Positions 18,494 to 27,678 are shown, counted from the first letter of the stretch. The stretch is 64,000 bases of DNA from Tropicibacter sp. Alg240-R139 (GCF_900537075.1 NZ_UNRA01000003.1:349082-413081), one strand, 5' to 3'. The notes: a model not told the origin generated them from the letters alone. Numbers and translations: made by a program.

Positions 18494-19372
18494 ATGTTTG
18501 TTGCCACGCTGCTCACGAATCCTTCTCAACCTAACCTTGACCCGGCCCTGGTCGAATCCCTGCGCAACGCATGGGGCGGTGGTGACGCGCAGTGGCTCAG
18601 TCCTGATGAAGTGGCAGAATTTACTCTGTCTACGCTGCCCGACAATCAGTGGGACGTCTGGGCTGACCTTCAAAAAACCGGCATGGATCTGGTGGTGCAA
18701 CCGGTCGAGGGGCGGCGCAAGAAGATGCTGCTGGCTGATATGGACAGCACAATGATCCAGCAGGAGTGCATTGATGAACTGGCCGAAGTGGCCGGAGTGG
18801 GCGCGCGCGTCAAAGAGATCACGGCGCGGGCGATGAACGGCGAGCTGGATTTCGAAGGTGCTTTGACTGAGCGTGTTGGTTTGCTCAAAGGTCTGGACGA
18901 GGGCGTCATACAGCAAGTGCTGGAAGAGAGGATCACCTTGATGCCAGGGGGCAAGGCCCTGCTCGCCACGATGAAGGCAAATGGCGGCTACGCCGCGTTG
19001 GTTTCGGGTGGGTTCACGGCGTTCACATCATCCGTGGCGGCAACGCTGGGGTTTGACGAAAACCGGGCAAACACGTTGCTGGTGGCTGACGGCAAGCTGA
19101 CCGGAGAGGCGGGGCGGCCGATCCTGGGCAAACAGGCCAAGGTCGAAGCGCTGGAACAGATCACCGCGGGTTTGGGGATTGCCGAGGGTGACGTGATTGC
19201 CGTGGGCGATGGAGCCAATGATCTGGGTATGCTCGAACGGGCGGGAACTGGTGTCGCGCTGCACGCCAAGCCCTCTGTCGCCGCTGAATGCAACGTGCGG
19301 ATCAACCACGGGGACCTGACCGCGCTGCTCTATGTGCAGGGTTACGCGCGCGACGCATTCTCCCTGAGTTAA
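18494..19372 (+). CDS. serB: Phosphoserine phosphatase
   Basis: This 292-residue HAD-family phosphatase hydrolyses phosphoserine to serine, the last step of the pathway. The nucleophile motif is LADMDSTMIQQECIDE (about residues 80-95), with the Ser/Gly motif ALVSGGFTAF and the Asp motif VIAVGDGANDLGML near the C-terminus. An N-terminal ~75-residue extension precedes the HAD domain, as in many proteobacterial SerB proteins. The ATG has AAAGGAG upstream. It is divergent from serC-serA. Confidence 0.95.
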   Translation: MFVATLLTNPSQPNLDPALVESLRNAWGGGDAQWLSPDEVAEFTLSTLPDNQWDVWADLQKTGMDLVVQPVEGRRKKMLLADMDSTMIQQECIDELAEVAGVGARVKEITARAMNGELDFEGALTERVGLLKGLDEGVIQQVLEERITLMPGGKALLATMKANGGYAALVSGGFTAFTSSVAATLGFDENRANTLLVADGKLTGEAGRPILGKQAKVEALEQITAGLGIAEGDVIAVGDGANDLGMLERAGTGVALHAKPSVAAECNVRINHGDLTALLYVQGYARDAFSLS

Positions 19373-19426
19373 CTGTCGCTGCAGATCAGGGCTTTACTTA
19401 TTTAACGATGGTGTTAAATATTGTGT

Positions 19427-19750
19427 ATGCCTGACCTCGTTACAGCATTCTCTGCTCTCTCTGATTCCACGCGGCTGGGAATCGTCGAACAACTCATGTC
19501 GCAGGGGGAATTGCCCGCAGGCGACCTGATCGAAGGGCGCGGCATGTCCGGTGCTGCGATCTCGCGCCATCTGAAGGTATTGCGTCAGGCAGGGCTAATC
19601 AAACAGCGCGCCCAAGGGCCGCAGCGCCTGTATTCTATCCAACCCGATGGCCTTCGTGCCATTGCTGATTGGACCATTTCGAAACGTGAATTTTGGGAAA
19701 CCAGCCTGGACCGGTTGGAAACCGCCATTTTGGAGGATGAGGAGCTATGA
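19427..19750 (+). CDS. ArsR family transcriptional regulator
   Basis: This 107-residue winged-helix protein shows FSALSDSTRLGIVEQLM at the start, the recognition helix GMSGAAISRHLKVLRQAGLI (about residues 43-62) and the wing QGPQRLYSIQPDGL. No metal-binding cysteines are seen, so it is likely a non-metal member of the group usually paired with SRPBCC proteins. A TTG two codons upstream is in frame; ATG 19427 is preferred. It overlaps the next gene by 4 bp (ATGA). Confidence 0.88.
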   Translation: MPDLVTAFSALSDSTRLGIVEQLMSQGELPAGDLIEGRGMSGAAISRHLKVLRQAGLIKQRAQGPQRLYSIQPDGLRAIADWTISKREFWETSLDRLETAILEDEEL

Positions 19751-20175
19751 CTGACCTGCGTCTTGAGCGTGAGTTTCCTGTCAGCCCCGTTAAGCTGTAT
19801 GCTTGGGTAACGAACACCGAAAAGCTGCTGAAATGGTGGGGTCCAGAGGGGATGCATGTGCCGGTGCATGACTTGGACTTCGCGCGCCTTGGTCCCTGGT
19901 ATTCTATTATGCAGAACGCAGAGGGTCAGCAGTACAAGGTCTCGGGCCAGGTGACCCATGTGGACGCGCCAAAGTCGGTCGGCTTTACTTGGGGCTGGCA
20001 TGACGATGAAGACACACGAGGGGCCGAAAGCCATGTGACGTTCACGATTGTCGAAACCGCATCTGGCGCACGACTGCTGATCGACCACCGAGAGCTTGGC
20101 GATGACGAGATCAGCACCAACCACGAGAGCGGCTGGACTTCGTCGCTGCGCAAGCTGTCCGCTCAACTTAGTTAA
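19747..20175 (+). CDS. SRPBCC/AHSA1-domain protein
   Basis: This 142-residue START-like fold protein of the AHSA1 type has the pattern EREFPVSPVKLYAWVTNTEKLLKWWGPEG at the start and a C-terminal helix ending NHESGWTSSLRKLSAQL. Such proteins bind hydrophobic ligands; the ligand here is unknown. It is translationally coupled to the ArsR regulator, a standard ArsR-SRPBCC pairing, and is followed 24 bp later by a YCII-domain gene, so the three form one operon. Confidence 0.87.
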   Translation: MTDLRLEREFPVSPVKLYAWVTNTEKLLKWWGPEGMHVPVHDLDFARLGPWYSIMQNAEGQQYKVSGQVTHVDAPKSVGFTWGWHDDEDTRGAESHVTFTIVETASGARLLIDHRELGDDEISTNHESGWTSSLRKLSAQLS

Positions 20176-20199
20176 CGATTGCAACAGGAGGAAATTGAA

Positions 20200-20514
20200 A
20201 TGCCACAGTTCGTATTTGCCTATCACGGGGGTGCAAAGCCCGAGACTCAGGAAGAGGGTGAAAGGGTCATGGCCGCCTGGGGTGCCTGGTTCGAGAGTAT
20301 GGGTGAGGCGCTGGCAATTCCCGGCGCGCCGGTTGGCATGTCCAAGACCGTCAGCGCCGGCGGCGTATCTGACGATGGCGGGGCGAACCCGATTTCGGGT
20401 TACACCGTGGTCAAGGCTGACAGTATGGATGCCGCCACTGAAATGGCCAAGGGATGCCCGATGGTCGTTGATGGCACTGGTTCGGTTGAAGTGGCCGAAG
20501 TGATGGAGATGTAG
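20200..20514 (+). CDS. YCII-related domain protein
   Basis: This 104-residue ferredoxin-like alpha/beta barrel protein of the YCII/DGPF group has MPQFVFAYHGGAKPETQEEGERVMAAWGAWFESMG and the end ...ATEMAKGCPMVVDGTGSVEVAEVMEM. The ATG has AGGAGG at 10 bases. The family is found with SRPBCC or sigma-factor genes; its reaction, if any, is unknown. It is the last gene of the ArsR-SRPBCC operon. Confidence 0.85.
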   Translation: MPQFVFAYHGGAKPETQEEGERVMAAWGAWFESMGEALAIPGAPVGMSKTVSAGGVSDDGGANPISGYTVVKADSMDAATEMAKGCPMVVDGTGSVEVAEVMEM

Positions 20515-20530
20515 CTGAGCTGGCCGGGTG

Positions 20531-21526
20531 TTAAATGAACCCGGCCGCTGGCTTGATCATGCCACAATCCACATTGCGCCGATTCAGGATCGGCGCGTTC
20601 ATGAATTTTCTGGTCGCCGGGTGATCAGCGTCCAGCGCCCCAAGTTCGACCAGAATGGCGGCAATCGCACATTCGCTAGCGCGGGTTGTGCCATCCGCGA
20701 TCTTAAGCGCCACGCCCATGCGTTTTTCCGGGATAATGGCGATGAACACTGCCTCGGCGCCGGTCTTGATCGCAACCTTTCCATCCATTGCCCGCATCAG
20801 CTCGGTACAGGCGCGGCCTTCGCCTGCCACCAGTTCGGGGTGTTTGATCATGGCGGCAGTCAGCTGCTCGGCAGCGGCGCTTTGTCGGTCCGCCCGATCG
20901 GCGGCAGACGCAAACCAAGCCATCGACCGGGCCAGGCCGGTTAGCGAGCTGGCAAAGTTGGGAGCAGAGCAACCGTCGATGCCGTAGCCAGGGCTCGTTT
21001 CACCGGTGGTTTCCTCGAACGCTGCCAAACAAGCTTGTTGCACAGGATGGTCAATGTCTATGTATTCAGTGCCTGCATTCATGTGCTGGGTTAGCGTCAG
21101 AAACCCTGCGTGTTTGCCTGAGCAGTTGTTGTGCACCTGACAAGGGGACTTGTCGTCCAATATGAGACCGTTTCGTGCATCAAGGTCAGCGGGTTCTTGG
21201 GGGCCGCACCGGAAATCACCATCCTCCATGCCAAGGTGATCCAACCAGGCCGACACGCGATCCGTGTGGATCGCCGCACCATTGTGCGAGGCGCAGGCAA
21301 GCGCCAGATGTTCGCTGTTCAGCCCGTATTTCGCTGCGGCGCCTGAACTGAGCAGGGGTAGCGCCTGAATCATCTTGGAGGACGAGCGGGGATAGATGCG
21401 GGCATTCGGATCACCCCAGCTGCGCACGATCTGTCCGGTGTCGTCACAGACCACCGCGTGGCCCAGATGAACACTTTCCAGAAACGGACCCCGCCAAATT
21501 TCGGTCATCGGAACCGGTTGTATCAT
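20531..21526 (-). CDS. L-asparaginase II family (rhizobial type) amidohydrolase
   Basis: This 331-residue protein of the asparaginase II family (PF06089) is distinct from the E. coli enzymes. Family motifs seen: YPRSSSKMIQALPLL (Ser-Lys pair), ACASHNGAAIHTDRV, CSGKHAGFL, GIDGCSAPNFA and, later, GEGRACTELM. It is predicted to hydrolyse asparagine to aspartate and ammonia. The ATG at 21526 has GGGAGGA; the open frame extends to 21577. The gene converges on the YCII operon. Confidence 0.88.
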   Translation of the reverse strand: MIQPVPMTEIWRGPFLESVHLGHAVVCDDTGQIVRSWGDPNARIYPRSSSKMIQALPLLSSGAAAKYGLNSEHLALACASHNGAAIHTDRVSAWLDHLGMEDGDFRCGPQEPADLDARNGLILDDKSPCQVHNNCSGKHAGFLTLTQHMNAGTEYIDIDHPVQQACLAAFEETTGETSPGYGIDGCSAPNFASSLTGLARSMAWFASAADRADRQSAAAEQLTAAMIKHPELVAGEGRACTELMRAMDGKVAIKTGAEAVFIAIIPEKRMGVALKIADGTTRASECAIAAILVELGALDADHPATRKFMNAPILNRRNVDCGMIKPAAGFI

Positions 21527-21698
21527 CGTATCCTCCCATTTTCTTGGCGAAATCCCGCCAATCGCTCTTTCAACCATGGCGAAATCTGCGCTAGTGTGTC
21601 TATGTCGGCAATCGATGGGTTGTGCAAGACAGACAGGTCACCAAGCCTGCAAGCACGCCATGGAATTGAGGTTAAGGACAGTCTAGGAGGCTGGACAA

Positions 21699-22238
21699 AT
21701 GGGATCGAAACTTGCCCGCATCATCGCGGGCCTGTGTGTGGCGGGAATAACCGCCTCTGGAACCAGCGCATATGCTCAGGCGCAAAGCTCTAACCGAGTG
21801 GCGGCCAAAACCGATTGGAGCGTCTTCGTCGAAGATGACCCAACCGAATGCTGGAGCGTCTCGGCTCCCAAGGAAACCGTAAACACACGCGGGGGTCGTG
21901 TCGTGGCCGTGCGCCGCAGCGATATCCTGTTGTTTGTGTTCTTCCGGCCCAAGGCGGACGTCAAAGGACAGGTGACATTTACCGGCGGATATCCTTTCGC
22001 ACCGGGCTCAACCGTGAATTTGAGCGTTGGCGGTTCTGAGTTTGCATTGTTCACCGAGGGCGAATGGGCCTGGCCTGCAACAGCTGCGGATGACACCAAG
22101 ATCATCACTGCAATGAAACGCGGGGCCCAAGCGGTTCTGACCGCGCGATCAGCTCGAGGGACGCAGACAAAAGACACGTTCTCGCTCTTGGGCTTTACGG
22201 CTGCGATCGAAGACGCCGAAAAGCGCTGCACCAAGTAG
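21699..22238 (+). CDS. Invasion-associated locus B (IalB) family secreted protein
   Basis: This 179-residue protein has an N-terminal signal peptide (hydrophobic to about residue 26, cleavage after TSAYA). The mature part matches the IalB pattern: DWSVFVEDDPTECWSVSAPKE near the start and a C-terminal EDAEKRC, with the two cysteines probably forming a disulfide. The ATG has AGGAGG upstream. Family members are periplasmic and their function in free-living bacteria is unknown. Confidence 0.88.
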   Translation: MGSKLARIIAGLCVAGITASGTSAYAQAQSSNRVAAKTDWSVFVEDDPTECWSVSAPKETVNTRGGRVVAVRRSDILLFVFFRPKADVKGQVTFTGGYPFAPGSTVNLSVGGSEFALFTEGEWAWPATAADDTKIITAMKRGAQAVLTARSARGTQTKDTFSLLGFTAAIEDAEKRCTK

Positions 22239-22253
22239 ATCGACTTTCAACTT

Positions 22254-22280
22254 ATCCCGGGACTGTTCCGGGGATTCTTT
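22254..22280 (+). terminator. Terminator after the IalB gene
   Basis: The stem ATCCCGG / CCGGGGAT has one bulged G and is followed by TCTTT, 16 bases after the stop codon. Confidence 0.6.
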
Positions 22281-22489
22281 GAGGGCTGGAAGTTAATGTG
22301 ACAACACTCTGTGGACGCGACGTTCCAGCCCTTCACGTGGGAGACGGAATCGTTGGTAGCGGACTAGATTCGTTCGTCAATTCACTCTGTATTCCATCGA
22401 CTTGTTTGTTTTCAGGTCGACCGGTTTTCATTTGACGGCTCAAGCATTCTTGCGGCAGCATCCTCATACATGAATGAATGAGGATCAAA

Positions 22490-23002
22490 ATGTCTTTTGC
22501 TGAAGCCGTTAAGGCCTGTTTTTCAAAATACGTAGCATTCTCAGGCAGAGCTGCCCGTCCCGAATATTGGTGGTTTCTGCTATTCGTTGTGGTGGGGTCA
22601 GTGCTTCTATCAGTGATCGATCGGGTTCTTTTTGGTGTGAACCCAGAAACTCTGGAGCAATCCCGCATGTTGACCGGAATTTTCCAACTGGCGACTGTCT
22701 TGCCCTTGTTCGCCGCTGGGTGGCGACGCATGCATGATGTCGGATATCCCGGTTGGTATCTGTTGCTACCAATGCTTGTTTCGATATCGACGATGGTGTT
22801 CTTGCTTTCAGGCGTCATGGCGTTCTCCGTCATGGAGGGGCACGTCCAAGACCCAGAGGCCCTGCGAGGACCCGCGGCCGCTTTGGGGCTCACGGGGTTG
22901 ATGATTGCCGGAACCATACAGTTCGCATTGAGCATTCTTATGATTTGGTGGCTCACTCGGGCGTCGCAACCAGAAGCAAACCAATACGGAGATCCGGCAT
23001 GA
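22490..23002 (+). CDS. DUF805 family inner membrane protein
   Basis: This 170-residue protein has four hydrophobic segments (about residues 28-47, 61-80, 90-113 and 130-155) and the DUF805 signature GRAARPEYWWFLLF plus GWRRMHDVGYPGWY. The ATG at 22490 has GAGGA at suitable distance; the frame extends 12 bp upstream. The function is unknown. The TGA overlaps the ATG of the next gene. Confidence 0.87.
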   Translation: MSFAEAVKACFSKYVAFSGRAARPEYWWFLLFVVVGSVLLSVIDRVLFGVNPETLEQSRMLTGIFQLATVLPLFAAGWRRMHDVGYPGWYLLLPMLVSISTMVFLLSGVMAFSVMEGHVQDPEALRGPAAALGLTGLMIAGTIQFALSILMIWWLTRASQPEANQYGDPA

Positions 23003-23409
23003 CCAAACCAAGGGTGCCCGACATGATACGGAACGCAATTCTTGGAACAGCCTGCTTTCTCCCAATGGCTCTGCAGGCCGACCCATCCTTGGAATGCAGT
23101 GATGCAGGATCACAGGTCGAAATTGGGGCGTGTGTTCAGGAAGCAGGTAAGCGTGTCGAAGCTGCCTTAGTGATTGCTCAAGGCATTTCGATAACTTCTG
23201 CGCAAGAATTGGACGATGTCACCGGTCGAAAAGCGTTTGTTCCTGCATTAGAGGCCTCGCAATCAGCGTGGAGCGCTTATCGCGAGGCGCATTGCAATGC
23301 TGTTGGCGCTTCGTATGGGGGGGGATCGGGCACAGGAATTGCGATTGAGGCCTGTTTGATCGAGCTGGGACGGGAACGGATCAAGGAATTGATGAGCATG
23401 GCGAAGTAA
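22999..23409 (+). CDS. Secreted LprI/DUF1311 family protein
   Basis: This 136-residue protein starts at an ATG overlapping the DUF805 stop (ATGA). An internal ATG at 23023 begins a better-looking signal peptide (MIRNAILGTACFLPMALQA). Mature part: four cysteines (ECSDAG, IGACVQ, EAHCNA, IEACLIELGRERI) in the arrangement of the LprI/DUF1311 domain, which includes lysozyme inhibitors. It is probably periplasmic; a lysozyme-inhibitor role is possible but unproven for this family branch. Confidence 0.78.
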   Translation: MTKPRVPDMIRNAILGTACFLPMALQADPSLECSDAGSQVEIGACVQEAGKRVEAALVIAQGISITSAQELDDVTGRKAFVPALEASQSAWSAYREAHCNAVGASYGGGSGTGIAIEACLIELGRERIKELMSMAK

Positions 23410-23496
23410 AGCAGCCTGACTGACTTGCGAAACCTTTTGATCTTCTCGGGAATTCCTATATAGAGGCGCATCCCGCGACAAAATCCGAGTCAAACC

Positions 23497-24678
23497 ATGT
23501 CTGCCAAAGCGCCGATCACCCAAGACGTCATGACGATCCCCCGCAAATTGCCTGAGGGACCGATCAACCTTGTTGGTCTGACGCGTCCGCAAATGCGCGA
23601 GACGCTGATTGCCCATGGTACGCCGGAAAAACAGGCCAAGATGCGCGTCGGACAAATCTGGCAGTGGATCTATCAGTGGGGCGTGCGCGATTTTGCCGAG
23701 ATGACAAATCTGGCCAAGGCGTACCGCGCCGATCTGGCCGAAAAATTCGTGATCGAAATCCCCGAAGTCGTCTCGCGTCAGGTGTCCGAGGATGGCACCC
23801 GCAAATATCTGGTGCGGATCGCCGGCGGGCATGAGGTCGAGGTGGTGTATATCCCCGAAGAGGGGCGTGGCACGCTTTGTGTTTCCTCGCAGGTAGGCTG
23901 CACGCTGACCTGTTCGTTCTGCCATACAGGCACGCAGAAACTGGTGCGTAATCTGACGTCGGCAGAGATTGTTGGTCAGATCATGATGGCGCGCGATGAC
24001 CTTGAAGAATGGCCTGTTCCCGGCGCGCCCAAGGACGAAACCCGCCTGCTGTCGAACATCGTGCTGATGGGCATGGGCGAGCCTTTGTACAATTTCGACA
24101 ACGTCCGCGACGCGATGAAAATCGCGATGGATCCCGAAGGGATTTCTTTGTCCCGCCGCCGGATCACCTTGTCGACCTCGGGTGTGGTGCCTGAAATTGC
24201 TCGCACCGCCCAAGAAATCGGTTGTTTGCTGGCGATCTCGTTCCACGCGACCACCGACGAAACCCGCGACGTTCTGGTGCCGATCAACAAGCGTTGGAAG
24301 ATCAAGGAACTGCTGCAGGCATTGGCAGATTACCCCCGTGTCAGCAATTCCGAGCGGATAACGTTTGAATACGTAATGTTGGAAGGTGTCAACGACACCA
24401 AAGAAGATGCCCACCGTTTGATCGCGCTGATCAAGGAATACAACATTCCGGCCAAGATCAACCTGATCCCGTTCAACGAATGGCCTGGTGCCCCCTACAA
24501 GCGCAGTTCCGGCAATCGGATCCATGCATTCGCGGACATCATCTATAAAGCGGGATACGCCTCGCCGATCCGCACACCGCGGGGCGAGGATATCATGGCC
24601 GCCTGTGGTCAGCTCAAGTCCGCGACTGAGCGCGCTCGCAAGTCCCGAAAACAGATCGAGGCCGAAGCTGGGCTTTGA
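23497..24678 (+). CDS. rlmN: 23S rRNA (adenine-2503-C2) methyltransferase
   Basis: This 393-residue radical SAM methyltransferase methylates A2503 of 23S rRNA and A37 of some tRNAs. The radical SAM cluster motif is CTLTCSFC (CxxxCxxC, about residue 132). Other family features: [45 protein letters not shown], and the C-terminal catalytic Cys in [10 protein letters not shown]. Length and order are normal. No operon partner is evident. Confidence 0.96.
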   Translation: MSAKAPITQDVMTIPRKLPEGPINLVGLTRPQMRETLIAHGTPEKQAKMRVGQIWQWIYQWGVRDFAEMTNLAKAYRADLAEKFVIEIPEVVSRQVSEDGTRKYLVRIAGGHEVEVVYIPEEGRGTLCVSSQVGCTLTCSFCHTGTQKLVRNLTSAEIVGQIMMARDDLEEWPVPGAPKDETRLLSNIVLMGMGEPLYNFDNVRDAMKIAMDPEGISLSRRRITLSTSGVVPEIARTAQEIGCLLAISFHATTDETRDVLVPINKRWKIKELLQALADYPRVSNSERITFEYVMLEGVNDTKEDAHRLIALIKEYNIPAKINLIPFNEWPGAPYKRSSGNRIHAFADIIYKAGYASPIRTPRGEDIMAACGQLKSATERARKSRKQIEAEAGL

Positions 24679-24757
24679 AATTCTTGATGAATTCCGCCTG
24701 ATCCGGGGTTAGTCTGCATTCAAGTTCTGATGAAATTGAATGTAAGGAATTGATCCC

Positions 24758-25147
24758 ATGTCTCGCCGTATCCTGTCGGCTGTCGCTTTGTTGATCGGCA
24801 ACGCCGTCGGTCTTCTGCTGGCGGTGGCCCTGTTGCCCGGTTTCAAAATCGCGCCACTGTCCATCATTGTTGTCGTGTTGGTTTTCACCGTTGTTCAGGT
24901 GATTGCCGATCCGTTGATCACCAAGATCAGCGAAAAGAATGTTCCGGCGCTCAAGGGCGGGGTGGCGCTGGCTGTGACCTTTGTTGGTCTGCTGGTCACC
25001 GATCTGATCGCATCCGGCCTGACTGTTGGCGGGGTTTCGAACTTGCTGGCGGCAACTCTGCTGGTCTGGTTGGGTGCCGTAGTTGCCGGCGTTTTGATCC
25101 CGATGTTCTTGTTCAAAGAGCTGCAGGACAGCAAAGCCAAGAAGTAA
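24758..25147 (+). CDS. Small four-helix membrane protein (Phage_holin_4_2-like)
   Basis: This 129-residue protein has four hydrophobic segments (about residues 5-28, 33-50, 68-90 and 97-118). The pattern, with VIADPLITKIS between segments 2 and 3, resembles PF04020 (Phage_holin_4_2), a family mostly of chromosomal genes with no phage nearby. No lysin or phage gene is present, so lysis is not implied. AAGGAA precedes the ATG. A strong terminator follows. Confidence 0.65.
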   Translation: MSRRILSAVALLIGNAVGLLLAVALLPGFKIAPLSIIVVVLVFTVVQVIADPLITKISEKNVPALKGGVALAVTFVGLLVTDLIASGLTVGGVSNLLAATLLVWLGAVVAGVLIPMFLFKELQDSKAKK

Positions 25148-25157
25148 CTGGCCAAAA

Positions 25158-25176
25158 GGCAGCCCCACCGGCTGCC
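25158..25176 (+). terminator. Rho-independent terminator
   Basis: A perfect 7-bp stem GGCAGCC / GGCTGCC with loop CCACC is followed by TTAATCTTT, 11 bases after the stop of the holin-like gene. Confidence 0.8.
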
Positions 25177-25265
25177 TTAATCTTTCCCCATTCCCGGTAA
25201 AATTCGGCCTCGATCAACAGTCAGTTTCCATTCTGTAAACAAACATAACGATTGAGGATGGAATA

Positions 25266-25475
25266 ATGGCACAGGCAGATATTGGTGGCACGCTGATCGA
25301 AAACGGCATTTTGGATTTGCTCCGCGAGCAACGCACCAAAGCACTGAGCGCGCGGGAATGGAAATTTCGGATTGCGGGTTTTGGCTATGCGATCAAAGAC
25401 GTGTGCGGCTCGCAAGTCGTCACCAAGCTTCCCCAAGGCACCGAGTTGGGTGTGCTTCCGGCACAGTTCGGCTGA
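25266..25475 (+). CDS. Conserved-looking small protein of unknown function
   Basis: This 69-residue protein begins MAQADIGGTLIENGILDLLREQRTKALSAREWKFR and has no signal peptide or membrane segment. It has a single cysteine (Cys47). A GAGGATGG stretch precedes the ATG. The stop codon lies inside the stem of an inverted repeat that probably ends transcription. I do not recognise the family. Its independent flanking terminators suggest a real single-gene unit. Confidence 0.55.
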   Translation: MAQADIGGTLIENGILDLLREQRTKALSAREWKFRIAGFGYAIKDVCGSQVVTKLPQGTELGVLPAQFG

Positions 25476-25489
25476 GTCTTCTCAGCCGA
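25468..25489. terminator. Bidirectional hairpin between two convergent small genes
   Basis: A perfect 9-bp stem TCGGCTGAG / CTCAGCCGA with loop TCTT overlaps the stop codon of the plus-strand gene and ends 2 bp before the stop of the minus-strand gene. There is no long T run on either side. Confidence 0.6.
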
Positions 25490-25490
25490 C

Positions 25491-25778
25491 TTACACTGAA
25501 ACCGATGCAGGCCCTTCCAGCGCGCCAGTGTTGGTACCGCCCCGTTCGGGACGCGTATCGGCCCGCATGTGCATTACGGTTTCGCGGACGCGGTTCCATG
25601 TCCCCTCATCCGGGTAGATCAAAACAATCATTCCCTCTGACGGACCGGTTCGAACCAAATGGCCCGAGCTCGCGCCCATAGCCTTGAGCTGGCTGAGCTT
25701 AGACTCGGCGCTTTCGATCAAGGCGGCTTCGTCGAGCGTTTCGTCATAACGCCAGGTCGAGACGGTTACATAAGCCAT
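25491..25778 (-). CDS. Hypothetical protein, possible dimeric alpha/beta-barrel fold
   Basis: This 95-residue protein has a pattern of strands and helices (VTVSTWRY, helix to about residue 34, GHLVRTG, GMIVLIYP, EGTWNRVRETVMHM) like a ferredoxin-type dimeric barrel such as an ABM domain. That is a structural guess. GGGAGGG lies just before the ATG. It has no clear functional partner. Confidence 0.6.
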   Translation of the reverse strand: MAYVTVSTWRYDETLDEAALIESAESKLSQLKAMGASSGHLVRTGPSEGMIVLIYPDEGTWNRVRETVMHMRADTRPERGGTNTGALEGPASVSV

Positions 25779-25838
25779 TGGTCCCTCCCCAAATGTGGCT
25801 GAGGAGGGCAGTCTAGCACAGATTTACTGATTCCCGGA

Positions 25839-26681
25839 TTACCGGCCAGGAATGTCAGTTCGCGGCGGAGCAACACCCCAGTTTTCGATCAACTCCATCG
25901 CATCTTTTGCGGTGTCGACGAAGCGGAACAGGTCCAGATCCTGATTCGAGATCGTGCCGGCATCGGCGAGCGCCTCCCAATTGATCACCTTCTCCCAGAA
26001 TTCGCGACCAAACAGCAGGAACGGCACCCGATCCATGCGCCCGGTCTGGATCAGGGTTAGCGCCTCAAAAAGCTCGTCCATCGTACCAAAGCCACCGGGA
26101 AACACGGTGATGGCGCGGGCGCGCATCAGGAAATGCATCTTGCGGATGGCGAAGTAGTGGAAGTTAAAGCTCAGGTCAGGGGTGACATAGGCATTGGGCG
26201 CCTGTTCGTGCGGCAACACGATGTTCAGACCGATGGAACACCCACCCGCATCCTCGGCTCCGCGGTTGCCTGCCTCCATCACGCCGGGACCGCCACCAGT
26301 GACGATCACATTCTCGCGGCATCCCGATTGCTTGGATTTTTCTGTCATCAGCCGGGCAAACTCGCGGGCCTCGTCATAATATTCCGACAGATCCGCCAAC
26401 GTTTGTGTCCGCGCGGTGTGTTTTTGCGCAGGTTCGGGAATGCGCGCTCCGCCGAACATCACGATGGTCGACGTGATCTCGCGCTCTGCCATCATAAGTT
26501 CCGGCTTCAATAGCTCCAACTGCAGACGAACGGGGCGCAGCTCGTCCCGGCACAGGAAATCTTCGTCCGCAAAAGCCAGCTTGTAGGCGGGTGAGCGGGT
26601 CTGTGGCGTATCCGGAACCTCGCGTGCCGTGGATCGGTCGGTGCCCGCATCGCGGAAGGGGCTCAGGCGGTCTTCTTTCAT
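25839..26681 (-). CDS. LOG family protein (TIGR00730-like nucleotide phosphoribohydrolase)
   Basis: This 280-residue protein carries the LOG/lysine-decarboxylase-like motif PGGFGTMDELFE (about residue 195) and GGGPGVMEAGNRGAEDAGG (about 130). Such enzymes release free bases from nucleoside 5'-monophosphates; in plants and some bacteria this activates cytokinins. It has an N-terminal extension of about 75 residues, as in the longer bacterial group. The ATG at 26681 has AGGGAA upstream; an in-frame ATG at 26714 is less likely. Confidence 0.87.
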   Translation of the reverse strand: MKEDRLSPFRDAGTDRSTAREVPDTPQTRSPAYKLAFADEDFLCRDELRPVRLQLELLKPELMMAEREITSTIVMFGGARIPEPAQKHTARTQTLADLSEYYDEAREFARLMTEKSKQSGCRENVIVTGGGPGVMEAGNRGAEDAGGCSIGLNIVLPHEQAPNAYVTPDLSFNFHYFAIRKMHFLMRARAITVFPGGFGTMDELFEALTLIQTGRMDRVPFLLFGREFWEKVINWEALADAGTISNQDLDLFRFVDTAKDAMELIENWGVAPPRTDIPGR

Positions 26682-26760
26682 GGCACGGGGTTCCCTGCTT
26701 GCGTGTTTTTTCAACAGCTATAGGGTTCGCACCTGCAACACCAGTGACAGGAACGCGAGC

Positions 26761-27678
26761 ATGCAGTGGAAATCGGAAATCAATGCGGCAGCAGAGCGGA
26801 TCGCGGATCACGTTCAAAAGACACCGGTGATGACGGTGAATGGGTTTGGGTTGGGCTACCCAGTCGAGCTGAAGCTGGAGCACATGCAGCACACAGGCAG
26901 TTTCAAGCCGCGCGGGGCGTTCAACACTTTGCTCAGCAGTGATATTCCCGCTGCGGGCGTTGTTGCGGCGTCTGGTGGCAACCATGGTGCAGCAGCGGCA
27001 TATGCCGCGCGGACGTTAGGCTATCCGGCGAAGATTTTCGTGCCGGAAATGGCTGGGCCGTCCAAGATCGCCTTGATCGAAGGGATCGGTGCGGACCTGA
27101 CGGTGGTGCCGGGTGAATACGCAAATGCTTTGGCGATGGCTCAGTCGCATGAAGCCGACACAGGTGCGATGCAAATTCATGCCTATGATGCGCCTGCAAC
27201 TGTGGCCGGACAGGGATCATGTTTCGCGGAATGGGACGCGCAGGGGCTTGAGGCTGACACGGTCCTGATCGCTGTTGGAGGTGGCGGCTTGATCGCGGGA
27301 GCCTTGGCGTGGTTCCAGGGCGCGCGCAAGGTCGTGGCGGTTGAGCCCGAGACTTCTTGCGCGTTGAACGCAGCGCTGGCAGCGGGCGCGCCCGTGGACG
27401 TCAACGTTTCGGGTGTGGCGGCCAATGCGCTTGGCGCGCGGCGGATCGGTGACATCTGTTTCGAACTGGCGCAAGGCATGCAATCGGTGTTGGTTAGCGA
27501 TGACGCGATCACCGGGGCGCAGCGCGCGCTTTGGCGCGAACATCGACAGTTGGTTGAACCCGCTGGGGCCACGGCCTTGGCTGCGCTGATGTCGGAGGCC
27601 TATGTGCCGGAGCCAGGCGAACGGGTCGCTGTACTTGTTTGCGGCGGCAATATCGCGCCCGATCCCCTCGCCACCTGA
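26761..27678 (+). CDS. Threonine/serine dehydratase-like PLP enzyme
   Basis: This 305-residue fold type II PLP enzyme has the PLP lysine in HTGSFKPRGAFNTL (about residue 49) and the glycine-rich phosphate loop VGGGGLIAGAL. A substrate carboxylate-binding motif (ASGGNHGAAAAYAA) is present. It has no C-terminal ACT-like regulatory domain, so it is of the short catabolic type. It may deaminate threonine or serine, or act on 3-hydroxyaspartate. It is divergent from the LOG gene. Confidence 0.87.
   Translation: MQWKSEINAAAERIADHVQKTPVMTVNGFGLGYPVELKLEHMQHTGSFKPRGAFNTLLSSDIPAAGVVAASGGNHGAAAAYAARTLGYPAKIFVPEMAGPSKIALIEGIGADLTVVPGEYANALAMAQSHEADTGAMQIHAYDAPATVAGQGSCFAEWDAQGLEADTVLIAVGGGGLIAGALAWFQGARKVVAVEPETSCALNAALAAGAPVDVNVSGVAANALGARRIGDICFELAQGMQSVLVSDDAITGAQRALWREHRQLVEPAGATALAALMSEAYVPEPGERVAVLVCGGNIAPDPLAT

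Noticed and set aside
23263-24525. 420-codon open frame on the minus strand opposite rlmN
   Set aside because: It is a shadow of a well-supported gene; the translation has the same His/Gln/Arg-rich composition as other shadows and no recognisable family.
24758-25147. Phage lysis cassette because of the holin-like protein
   Set aside because: No endolysin, integrase or structural phage gene is nearby, and the family is widespread in bacterial chromosomes.
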